From: Bacteroidales bacterium
GTDB taxonomy: Bacteria > Bacteroidota > Bacteroidia > Bacteroidales > ML635J-15
Length of the DNA stretch: 38,280 nucleotides
Assembly: GCA_028702535.1 (NCBI GenBank)
Contig: JAQVOR010000018.1
Location: forward strand, 1 to 38,280
Reading direction: 5' to 3'
The position numbers and the translations under genes were made by a program. The notes under the pieces were generated by a model. The model ran no database searches. It was not told the DNA's origin and was given only the letters and a program-made list of their open reading frames with translations. Below are positions 8,912-16,616 of the stretch, in pieces. Position 1 is the stretch's first letter; each line of letters starts with the position of its first letter.

Positions 8912-9329
8912 TTTGTGGAAGAGGATTTTGAGCTTTTAATTTTCAAGTTGTCAACAAATCAAAATCAGCAATAATAAAAACATTACTTTTGCATATATCA
9001 TCGCTAGTTTCGAATCCATTGCTAACGGTGGTCTCAACTTCGCAACCAACTTACAATAAATCAGATGATTGAATATTCTGAGCAGAGGTGCGCATTCGCT
9101 CCTTTTCTGTGTCAATCTGCAAAATCGGTAAGCAACTTTTATTCGTCATTCGATTGTTCCTTGTATTCAATCCCTTAGCTCTTACTTACCAGTCGAAGTG
9201 TCGAACTAAGAGAGTAATTTCGCTATTATATAAGAATGTTAGAAATAATTTTGCAAAAAATGTGAATTTTTAAAATTATTCTTTAAGTTTGTACAAATAT
9301 TAAGCTATTCACTTTAAAAATTTTATACA
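8912..9329. other. Intergenic region with a GC-richer core; possible small RNA
   Basis: This 418-base gap has no convincing gene; the 61-codon frame at 9088-9273 looks accidental. A TACTTTTG box lies near 8983-8990. Downstream of it, 9001-9120 is about 42-45 % G+C by hand count, clearly above the surrounding spacers, and it falls back to about 33-35 % by 9240. That is what a structured RNA in an AT-rich genome can look like. I could not draw a clear fold, match an Rfam family, or find a clean terminator. A second TAnnTTTG box at 9284-9291 belongs to the next gene. Confidence 0.35.
9284..9291 (+). promoter_or_regulatory. -7 promoter box TAAGTTTG upstream of the T9SS cargo gene
   Basis: It matches TAnnTTTG and lies 38 bases before the ATG at 9330, giving a leader of about 30 bases. 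No convincing -33 TTTG is at the usual spacing. Confidence 0.45.
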
Positions 9330-11015
9330 ATGAAGACAAAATTATTATTTTTAGCGTTTATTTTTAGTAGTTGTTTTTTATTTTCTCAAACAAACAATAT
9401 AAAAAGCTCGTGGGTTGGCGGTGGATTTAATTTTTATCACACAGGTGCTGTTGCTGGTGATGAATTTTATATTGTAGGGTCGGAATTTGAACAAATACAA
9501 ATTGGAGATCAAATAACTAAAATTAAATTTTTTCATTATCTAGGTACAATGTCATTTACTTCAGGAAATGTTACATTTGATAATAGCCAATATACAATAA
9601 AGATTTATGAAAACCCACCATTAGCAGGACCTTATGCAGGATATGGTTATTATGATACAGATATTGGAACACCAGTTTATACTCAAACAATTACTCTAGG
9701 AACTACAGAGAACGATCAAATTTACGAAATGACTCTCTCAACACCTTATACAGTTAATGAAAATGAATTTTGGGTCGCTGTTTGTTTTGATAATGGAAAA
9801 GGTGCAATGCGTATTGGTGAATTAGATGAGCTTTCAGAAGGAAAATATTACATGTATTGGGATGGCGATGCTATTATGCCAGGAGTAGGGACAGTAATAG
9901 GGAAAGCCAACTTTACTGATTCTTATACAGAACCAAAATATCATCCTCTAGGAATTTCAATATTTGTTGATGATGGAAATCCTTATGCAGAACAATCAGA
10001 TTTAACAATAAAATATTTAGACACATATCCGAATCCTGATGTGTATATAACTCATAAAATAATAAACGAAACCGAAAATCTAATTATCTATCCTGCTATT
10101 ATTAATAATGGAGTTGATGCAACAAGTAATATTGCTTCTGTTAGTGCAACAATTAATGGAGAGAGTTATATCGAAAATTTAGAAGTTGACTTATCAGGAA
10201 CAAATTCTTTGAGTAGCGGATCTTATAAAACAATATATGATGGAGGAGCGTTTCTAATTACAGCCTCTGAAATGAATAATTTAGAACTATCAGGACTTTT
10301 TGATATCTGCTTTACCGTAACTTATGCAGGTTCAGATCCTGTAAGTGCAAATAATACAACATGTTTAACTGTTACTAGAGGTGAAATAGCTGCAACAACA
10401 TGCGATCTCGAAGCATTATTTGTAACAAGCAATACAGATTTAACATCAATTCCTGCAAATATTACTATTGGTCTAACAGATGATATTACATTATTGCCTG
10501 CTGTTACAAATAATGGTCCTGATCCTGCAAATAATTATGCAGAAATAAAAATAACTGCTTTTGGATTTATTCTTGATGATTATTCTAAAAATCTTACAGG
10601 TTTCTCAAACGGAGAAACAATTTTATTAAATGAAGAGGCAACAACGCTTACTGCAGATGCAATGGATTTGATAGGAGAAGATAGTTTTGACATCTGTTTA
10701 ACAGTAACTTATGCTGGCACGGATAATATCACAGGAAACAATACGTTTTGTGTAACAGTTACTAGAGAAGATCCTACTAAGATTGATTCAAACATTACTA
10801 CTGCAATCTTAGTGTACCCTAACCCTGCAAACAACGTAATTACTGTTGCTAATGCAGAAAATGAAAATATCGTAGTTCTTAACATGCTTGGTGAAGTTGT
10901 TGCTAATATTAGCAATGCTACTTCAAACCAAACTATTGATATTAGCAATTTATCTAACGGAACTTACTTTGTAAGAGTTAATTCTGAAGTAGTCAAAATT
11001 AACGTAATTAAGTAA
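9330..11015 (+). CDS. T9SS-exported protein with tandem repeats and a type A sorting domain
   Basis: The 561-residue product has a signal peptide (MKTKLLFLAFIFSSCFLFSQ) and an N-terminal beta-rich domain (about 22-225). Two related repeats follow, of about 125-130 residues each, both ending in a FDICxTVTYAGxD...NNTxCxTVTR pattern (about 325-350 and 450-475). They look like CARDB/invasin-like beta sandwiches in which paired Cys residues could form disulfides. The final ~75 residues are a T9SS type A sorting domain: ILVYPNPANNVITV, VLNMLGEVV, TIDISNLSNGTYFVRV, VKINVIK. This predicts export through the outer membrane by the Por machinery and cell-surface anchoring or release. No enzyme motif is visible, so adhesion or binding is the likeliest role. 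Confidence 0.85.
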   Translation: MKTKLLFLAFIFSSCFLFSQTNNIKSSWVGGGFNFYHTGAVAGDEFYIVGSEFEQIQIGDQITKIKFFHYLGTMSFTSGNVTFDNSQYTIKIYENPPLAGPYAGYGYYDTDIGTPVYTQTITLGTTENDQIYEMTLSTPYTVNENEFWVAVCFDNGKGAMRIGELDELSEGKYYMYWDGDAIMPGVGTVIGKANFTDSYTEPKYHPLGISIFVDDGNPYAEQSDLTIKYLDTYPNPDVYITHKIINETENLIIYPAIINNGVDATSNIASVSATINGESYIENLEVDLSGTNSLSSGSYKTIYDGGAFLITASEMNNLELSGLFDICFTVTYAGSDPVSANNTTCLTVTRGEIAATTCDLEALFVTSNTDLTSIPANITIGLTDDITLLPAVTNNGPDPANNYAEIKITAFGFILDDYSKNLTGFSNGETILLNEEATTLTADAMDLIGEDSFDICLTVTYAGTDNITGNNTFCVTVTREDPTKIDSNITTAILVYPNPANNVITVANAENENIVVLNMLGEVVANISNATSNQTIDISNLSNGTYFVRVNSEVVKINVIK

Positions 11016-11031
11016 TTCTATTTAAAATATA

Positions 11032-11071
11032 AAAAAAAAGCTGTCCGCCAATTGGCGGACAGCTTTTTTTT
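11032..11071. terminator. Strong palindromic terminator after the T9SS cargo gene
   Basis: A 40-base perfect palindrome is centred on CCAATTGG: an A-run, AGCTGTCCGCC, its complement GGCGGACAGCT, and a T-run of eight. Transcribed rightward it gives a GC-rich stem followed by U8, 16 bases after the stop codon. It reads identically on both strands, so it could also stop leftward transcription. The core GTCCGCCAATTGGCGGAC may be a dispersed element and not unique to this gene. Confidence 0.85.
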
Positions 11072-11298
11072 ATTACTCTGTTTACTGTAAATTACTCTTT
11101 TATTTGATAAAACGGTCGAAAAAATATTCAATATTTTTCTTGAATATACACATATAGCAGTATAAGTCAATTAAATATAAGATGCAGCAAAAACCCGCCA
11201 ACCTCCTCGTTTACAGAGCAATACGCTTAGAAAAAGTTCAATTTTTCAAAAAATGTAATTTTTTACAAAAAACATTTGGATTTACTTAAAACTTATAT

Positions 11299-11306
11299 TA
11301 CCTTTG
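11299..11306 (+). promoter_or_regulatory. tRNA-fMet promoter (-7 box, with -33 TTTG at 11275-11278)
   Basis: TACCTTTG matches TAnnTTTG, and a TTTG lies 20 bases upstream, close to the Bacteroidota consensus spacing. It is placed just before the initiator tRNA, with transcription expected to begin around 11312. Confidence 0.65.
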
Positions 11307-11315
11307 CACTCACAT

Positions 11316-11388
<73 letters not shown>

Positions 11389-11397
11389 CTATAAAAG

Positions 11398-11424
11398 GCA
11401 TCATTGAGAAATGGTGCTTTTTTT
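11398..11424 (+). terminator. Terminator after tRNA-fMet
   Basis: A stem GCATCATT / AATGGTGC (one G-T pair) with a short loop is followed by TTTTTTT. It starts 10 bases after the tRNA, so the tRNA is a monocistronic unit. Confidence 0.75.
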
Positions 11425-11520
11425 ATTTAGATGTTTTTTGATTCTGTGATCCAGAGATACAGTGATTCTGCTCGCAGTTCTTTGTTTAGATTGATTACTA
11501 ACTTATTTTTCACTGCAATC

Positions 11521-11571
11521 AAAGGTGGTTGAGGGTTTTGGCCTTAGCCAAAATGTCTCGAAACCACCTTT
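11521..11571. repeat. Long imperfect inverted repeat downstream of the histidine kinase gene
   Basis: The outer arms AAAGGTGGTT (11521-11530) and AACCACCTTT (11562-11571) enclose a GAG/CTC pair and an inner stem TTTTGGC / GCCAAAA (11536-11542 and 11547-11553) around CTTA. The whole folds into one hairpin with internal loops. It lies 33 bases beyond the stop codon of the minus-strand kinase gene and may protect or end that mRNA, but no U-run follows on either strand. Next to it, about 11436-11480, are words such as GATTCTGTGATCC related to the 288-435 repeats. Confidence 0.6.
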
Positions 11572-11603
11572 ACTGTAATTCAATTTAACATTATGGACAA
11601 ACA

Positions 11604-13922
11604 CTAATTAATAATACACTCTCCTATAACCCGTATAAATGTTCTTTTATCGATTGGTTTAGTAACATATTTATTAAACAGACTCGTTTGATCGCTGTCA
11701 TTTTGGTTAGGTGCAAATGCGGATTGAGCAATTATTACAACATCTGGCAAAAACTCTCGGATTTTTTTAGCAGCCGTCGCTCCATTCATCAATGGCATTC
11801 TTATATCCATTAGTATTAAATCAACATCAAGATTTTCTCGTGCCGTTTCAACTGCTTCTATCCCATTAATAACATGTATAATATTCCAATTTGCATTTCT
11901 AGCATAAGCCGAATATATAAGAAAAGAATTTAAGTCATCTTCTGCGATTATAACTTTTAGGTTCTTTTTTAGACTATCTATTTTATAAACAGAATCCTGA
12001 TTACTATCACAATCTGCTGTGTTTACAAACGGGATTATTACACGAAATTCACTACCCACTCCGAGTTCACTAGAAAGAAAAATCTCTCCATTCATTAACT
12101 CAACATAAGCTTTTACAATTGCCAAACCTAATCCAGCACCTTGTCTCGCCGCTTTATCGTTGATGTCTGACTGTATAAACCGTTCAAAAACCGCTTCTTG
12201 TCTATCATCTGGGATTCCAATTCCGGTATCTTTAATATAAAATTCAAGTAAGTGTTCTTTAGAATTATTTTTTATAATATATCCAAATTCAATTTCGCCT
12301 TGGTTTGTATATTTGATAGCATTTTTAATTAAATTTGTTAGAACGCTTATCGTTTTATTTCTATCAATAAATATATTGGAATCGACTTTGGGCGAGAGAT
12401 TTTTTAACAATATTTTTAATCCTTTTAATTTAGCTTCGGCTTCAAAAAAGTCATATAAATTTAAGAATATTGCACTAATATTTTCTTTTTTGTACTTAAC
12501 TTCTGCTAAGCCTGATTCAATTTTTGAAATATCGATAATATTGTTAATGATTTCCATCATTCTGTTTCCACTAATTTCGATAATTTTCAAATATTCTTTT
12601 TGCTCTTCCTCTGTTACTCCGGGGTCTTTTAGCAGTTCAGTAAATCCAAGTATCCCATTCATTGGGGTTCTAATTTCGTGACTCATATTTGCAAGAAAGG
12701 CGGATTTTAATTTATCGCTTTCTTCTGCCCTATCTTTAAGCTCTTTAAGTTGAAGTTCAAAGCCTTTTAATTCAGTAATATCAGTGATTGTACCAACATA
12801 ACCGACAAGCTTACCGTCAAGTCCGATTTCGGGAACTACTTGTCCCAACACCCACCTAACTTCTCCGTCTTTAGACATAAACCGATATTCTTCGTAATTT
12901 GCGTGCTGCTTAAGTGATGCGTTCTTCCAATTTATTAATAAATATTCTTTATCATCAGGATGCAACGCACATTGCCAATCTGTACCCATTGCCTCTTTAT
13001 AAGTAAGTCCAGTAATTTCGCACCATTTGGGATTAACAAATATAGTATCGCCCTTAACATCTGTAACAAAAACACCAACTGGCGAAATGCTTGTGAGGGT
13101 TTTATACTTTGACTCACTAAGAGCTATCGCAGTTTCAACTTCGTGCTTTTCTTTCTCAATCTGTTCGTATTTTTGTTTGTACGATAATGTATGAAAAACA
13201 TCTTTAAGCCTAATTGCAGAACCATTTACCTTAGTTTTTTCAAAATACTTTAGATATATTGTAAACAAAACACTATAAATTATCGCAACACTTATTTTAG
13301 AAACTAATCCAGAAACAAGAACTTTGCTCATTTGCTCATAATTTGCAAATGATATACTGCTAAATATAAGCGTATCAATACTCACAACTATAATCATTGT
13401 TATCATAATCCGTAATAACAAGGATGGGATATATCTAGAAATAAATTCGTAAAACAAAATTATTAACAAAGCATCTAACCCCAATGTAAGTGTACCAACA
13501 ATTAGCAGCAAAGCACTACTATTAAACAATTCGGGATTAACATTTAGTAGATTATGAGCAGGTGAAGCGTAAAAATTAAACCTTAACGACAATAAAAGTA
13601 TTGTCATCACAATATTGGTGATAAGTAAAGCATAAATTATTTTACGAGTTTCTAATGCGTCATCTTTAATGTAAATCATCAAGACAGTAAAAATACTCAC
13701 CGTAAAAAATATTGCAGAACCATGTGTGATAAATAAATTTTCAGAAATTTGAAAATATAAAGTACTCGCAAGAAAAACTTGTAAAAACTGAAATAATCCT
13801 ATTGCTGCAAACAATAAACCACTGCCCCATTTCTTTCGTAAATTAAACAAATACAAGATGAGTATCCCAACAACAATAGCTTGAGCAATTAGAATAAATA
13901 TTTGCAGATAATTAATTCCCAT
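11604..13922 (-). CDS. Hybrid sensor histidine kinase with 7-TM sensor, PAS, kinase core and receiver
   Basis: The 772-residue inner-membrane product opens with about seven hydrophobic helices (1-235). A short coiled linker and a PAS domain with a PAC tail follow (about 275-390, with FVTDVKGDTIFVNPKWCEITG). HisKA has the phosphoacceptor His at about 415 in SHEIRTPMNG. HATPase_c carries the N box NLIKNAIKY, the G1 box DTGIGIP and the G2 box GAGLGLAIVK. The C-terminal receiver has phosphoacceptor Asp at about 706 in LILMDIRMP, with conserved Ser and Lys in AQSAF and VTKPID. It therefore senses a membrane or cytoplasmic cue and passes phosphate His to Asp internally. No response regulator with an output domain is adjacent, so it probably signals to a distant phosphotransfer partner. 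Confidence 0.93.
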   Translation of the reverse strand: MGINYLQIFILIAQAIVVGILILYLFNLRKKWGSGLLFAAIGLFQFLQVFLASTLYFQISENLFITHGSAIFFTVSIFTVLMIYIKDDALETRKIIYALLITNIVMTILLLSLRFNFYASPAHNLLNVNPELFNSSALLLIVGTLTLGLDALLIILFYEFISRYIPSLLLRIMITMIIVVSIDTLIFSSISFANYEQMSKVLVSGLVSKISVAIIYSVLFTIYLKYFEKTKVNGSAIRLKDVFHTLSYKQKYEQIEKEKHEVETAIALSESKYKTLTSISPVGVFVTDVKGDTIFVNPKWCEITGLTYKEAMGTDWQCALHPDDKEYLLINWKNASLKQHANYEEYRFMSKDGEVRWVLGQVVPEIGLDGKLVGYVGTITDITELKGFELQLKELKDRAEESDKLKSAFLANMSHEIRTPMNGILGFTELLKDPGVTEEEQKEYLKIIEISGNRMMEIINNIIDISKIESGLAEVKYKKENISAIFLNLYDFFEAEAKLKGLKILLKNLSPKVDSNIFIDRNKTISVLTNLIKNAIKYTNQGEIEFGYIIKNNSKEHLLEFYIKDTGIGIPDDRQEAVFERFIQSDINDKAARQGAGLGLAIVKAYVELMNGEIFLSSELGVGSEFRVIIPFVNTADCDSNQDSVYKIDSLKKNLKVIIAEDDLNSFLIYSAYARNANWNIIHVINGIEAVETARENLDVDLILMDIRMPLMNGATAAKKIREFLPDVVIIAQSAFAPNQNDSDQTSLFNKYVTKPIDKRTFIRVIGECIIN

Positions 13923-13937
13923 ACATTCTTATAAAAA

Positions 13938-13945
13938 CAAAGCTA
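13938..13945 (-). promoter_or_regulatory. -7 promoter box upstream of the hybrid kinase gene
   Basis: The minus strand reads TAGCTTTG (TAnnTTTG), 15 bases before the start codon, so the predicted leader is very short. No -33 element is obvious. Confidence 0.5.
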
Positions 13946-14060
13946 AATAAAATAAACTTGTATTTTATAGTTACGTTTATCAAATCTTTAAAATTATACG
14001 TAAATAGATGCAATAATGTTAGTCTTTTTCGGTAAAACTTATGTTATAAAAAAAATAACA

Positions 14061-16457
14061 TTACTGCATCTCTTCAAATTTAAACATGTTTTCGCTCTCT
14101 TTTTTCTTACTTAGACCAAATTTGTAGTGGATTTTTATTCCAAAGCGTTGATTATCAGTATATCTATTTCCAAAAGTAGAAATTCCTCCTTGGTCAATCT
14201 TAAATCGTACATTCATAGTTTTTAATAAATCCCTTGCATTTATAGAGATACTAAGTTTATTATCAAAAAATGATTGTCTAAGCCCCAAATTTATCCCACC
14301 AAAGTTTTCGAGTTCAAGAAAACCAAGTTGTCCATTAACCATCATAAACCCGCTCATCGTTAATTTTGTATCACCAAATAATTTTAATACATGAAAAGTA
14401 AAAAATCTCCAACTACCTTTTACATATTGTAGCGGTTCACCTTGATAATAACCATCATAATCGTTTAAATTATATTGAGCACCAAGAGCAAAAAAATATG
14501 CTCCTCCTGGAGGAATTCCAACTAAACCCCTAATATAAGTTTCTTTGCTTGTTCCGATATTATCATAAGTTCTAACTAAAATATTTTCGTTTTCCTGATT
14601 TTGATATATAACTTCCGAAAAAATATCAGTAGTGTAATTTTTACCGACTGCTATTATAGGAAAATCGTTAAAACTAATGTTAAACTCTGCATTATTAGTA
14701 AATTGAGGTTTTAGAGCTGGATTTCCTGTCTCATACATAAATTGATCTACAAAATTAATCCCAGGATTAAGTATCGAATAATCAGGACGACTAATTGTTC
14801 TACGGAATATTAAATATGCTCTTAAATCAATACCCATTATGTGGATAATATTTCGACTTAAATAAATATACGGAAAAAAATCAACACGATTAATTAAAAA
14901 ACTTGTGTCCATAGGTACAGTTTGTTTTCCATCCATAAAAGTATTTTCGGCACGTACACCTCCCATTAGTACGAAATTCTTACCAAAAGTTTTTGATAGT
15001 TGCGAATATGCTGCACTAATATTTTCGGAATAATTAAATTTATTGTTTCTCAAAGGATCAACAATTGAAATATCATTAGCCGTAATAATAAAATCAGATT
15101 TGCCAGAATACCATTGATACGATGTTTTTAGTCCAGCTTCAAAACTTATTTTATGCTTGAAATATTTAGTTAAATCACCCTGAATAACTCCAAAATGTCG
15201 ATATTGTAGATTATTGCCATTACCACTTATTATAAAATTGTCGGGCATAACAAAATTGTACGAATAGTCTTGTATTTTATCGTTTGTGTAATAATTATAT
15301 CCCAACTTTATGTCAATATTTGACCCAATTGTATCAAGTTTGTAATTAAGACTTAAATCCTGTTGAAGATTTAAAGAAGTAGAATTATTTTCAATAATAT
15401 TATCATTCTGAGATAAAATTAAAGCCTCATCTGTTTTTGTTAAATTAGTGTTGTTGGTTAAAGAATTGGGCAAGCTATAGTTGATTCGTCCGTCATAACT
15501 TAAATTGAGCTTTTCAGTAGGATCGTAACTTATGCCGTATCCTAAATAAATTTGATGACTTGTTTGTCTGGAAATAGATGATTGTGCAAGCAAAGTGTCT
15601 GTACCAATAAAACGATTTGTGTTAAGCTCTTCTTGTCTATCATTCAAATTATAATTGCTATTAATATATGTTGTGTGTTTATTTCCGCTATCGTTAAATG
15701 TAAATCCTACATATTTATTGCCATAAACTCCTTTATTTAGACCTGTACGAATAGAACCAAAGCGACCTATTTTCACTCCTTTTTTAAGAACTATATTTAT
15801 TATCCCTCCTGAGCTTGAAGCATCGTATTTTGTTGAGGGAGTTCGAAGAACTTCGATTTTCTCAACGCTTCCTGGTGGGAGGCTCTGTAGGATAATCGAG
15901 ATGTCCTGATTGCTCATTTTTTGCTCACGTCCGTTAATGTAAACTTTTGCTGGAGTGGCAGAGTTCAAATAAATACCATTATCCTGATCAACAAATAAAC
16001 CAGGTGTACTTTCTAAAACTTCCAAAGTATTTGAGCTAATATTTGCAAGGCTTTCAGGATCAATAATCATTTTATCGCCTTCTTGTCTGATAAGAGGTTT
16101 TTGTGCCTTAATAGTTACCTCATCTAACGCAATTGCACTTTCTTTAAGATTGAATTTGAATTCTCGTTCATTGGGTTTAATCATAATAGCTTTTTCAAGT
16201 GTCTCAAAGCCAATATAACTGATTTTTACAGCATATAAAGTGTTTTTTAAACCTTTAAAGTGAGCTATCCCTTGATTATCAGTTGTAGAATAAAAATCTG
16301 TCGAATCTGCAAGACAAATTAGCTGTACAGTCGCTCCAGGAAGTGCAGTTCTATTATAATCTTTAACAGAAATTTTAACCTCCTGAGCTATGGCTGAGAA
16401 ATCAATAACAGCGAAAAAAACTATTAAAAAAAACCATGAAAATTTAATGTTTCTCAT
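14061..16457 (-). CDS. TonB-dependent-receptor-like outer-membrane beta-barrel protein
   Basis: The 798-residue product has a signal peptide ending near SAIAQ. A carboxypeptidase-regulatory-like beta-sandwich follows (about 25-110, VKDYNRTALPGATV), then a plug domain containing VEKIEVLRTPSTKYDASSSG and GGIINIVLKKG (about 200-225). The remaining ~570 residues are beta-barrel strands of the outer-membrane beta-barrel family PF14905. Such proteins import ligands or act in surface processes in Bacteroidota. No SusD-like gene is adjacent, so it is not a typical polysaccharide-utilisation pair. The ATG at 16455-16457 was chosen because the frame upstream begins only with TTG and adds a non-signal stretch. 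The ligand is unknown. Confidence 0.88.
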   Translation of the reverse strand: MRNIKFSWFFLIVFFAVIDFSAIAQEVKISVKDYNRTALPGATVQLICLADSTDFYSTTDNQGIAHFKGLKNTLYAVKISYIGFETLEKAIMIKPNEREFKFNLKESAIALDEVTIKAQKPLIRQEGDKMIIDPESLANISSNTLEVLESTPGLFVDQDNGIYLNSATPAKVYINGREQKMSNQDISIILQSLPPGSVEKIEVLRTPSTKYDASSSGGIINIVLKKGVKIGRFGSIRTGLNKGVYGNKYVGFTFNDSGNKHTTYINSNYNLNDRQEELNTNRFIGTDTLLAQSSISRQTSHQIYLGYGISYDPTEKLNLSYDGRINYSLPNSLTNNTNLTKTDEALILSQNDNIIENNSTSLNLQQDLSLNYKLDTIGSNIDIKLGYNYYTNDKIQDYSYNFVMPDNFIISGNGNNLQYRHFGVIQGDLTKYFKHKISFEAGLKTSYQWYSGKSDFIITANDISIVDPLRNNKFNYSENISAAYSQLSKTFGKNFVLMGGVRAENTFMDGKQTVPMDTSFLINRVDFFPYIYLSRNIIHIMGIDLRAYLIFRRTISRPDYSILNPGINFVDQFMYETGNPALKPQFTNNAEFNISFNDFPIIAVGKNYTTDIFSEVIYQNQENENILVRTYDNIGTSKETYIRGLVGIPPGGAYFFALGAQYNLNDYDGYYQGEPLQYVKGSWRFFTFHVLKLFGDTKLTMSGFMMVNGQLGFLELENFGGINLGLRQSFFDNKLSISINARDLLKTMNVRFKIDQGGISTFGNRYTDNQRFGIKIHYKFGLSKKKESENMFKFEEMQ

Positions 16458-16538
16458 TTGCCTTATATAAAAAATATTTGTTGCCAAGAAATATTGATAA
16501 TAAATAATTTTAAAATTCCCAACTCTATCTCTATTTTC

Positions 16539-16605
16539 CCGCTACCGCACGATTTTATCGTGTGGTAAAAGATTAAAACCACACGATAAAATCGTGCGGT
16601 AGCGG
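16539..16605. repeat. Perfect 28-bp inverted repeat between polA and the receptor gene
   Basis: The arms at 16539-16566 and 16578-16605 are perfect reverse complements around an 11-base A-rich loop. Each arm holds its own small palindrome (CACGAT...ATCGTG), so several folds or a cruciform are possible. The arm runs from CCGCTACCGCACGAT through to ATCGTGTGGT. It sits 12 bases past the polA stop on the minus strand, where a run of A/T adjoins, so it could terminate or stabilise polA mRNA. A related single hairpin unit lies at 26278-26306. Confidence 0.85.
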
Positions 16606-16616
16606 AAAATTCTTTT

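Noticed and set aside
9005-9055. tRNA-like fragment containing TTCGAATCC
   Set aside because: No matching acceptor, D or anticodon stems could be built around it.
9088-9273. 61-codon open frame before the T9SS cargo gene
   Set aside because: No family resemblance, GTG start without context, and it covers the GC-richer segment better explained as RNA or spacer.
14041-14061. Hairpin TGTTAT / ATAACA after the receptor gene as a terminator
   Set aside because: The stem is nearly all A-T, encloses an A-run as loop, and is not followed by a T-run, so it is too weak to call.
11604-16457. Kinase and receptor forming one polysaccharide-utilisation locus
   Set aside because: No SusD-like or glycoside hydrolase gene is present; the kinase lacks a periplasmic Reg_prop sensor and an AraC-type output.
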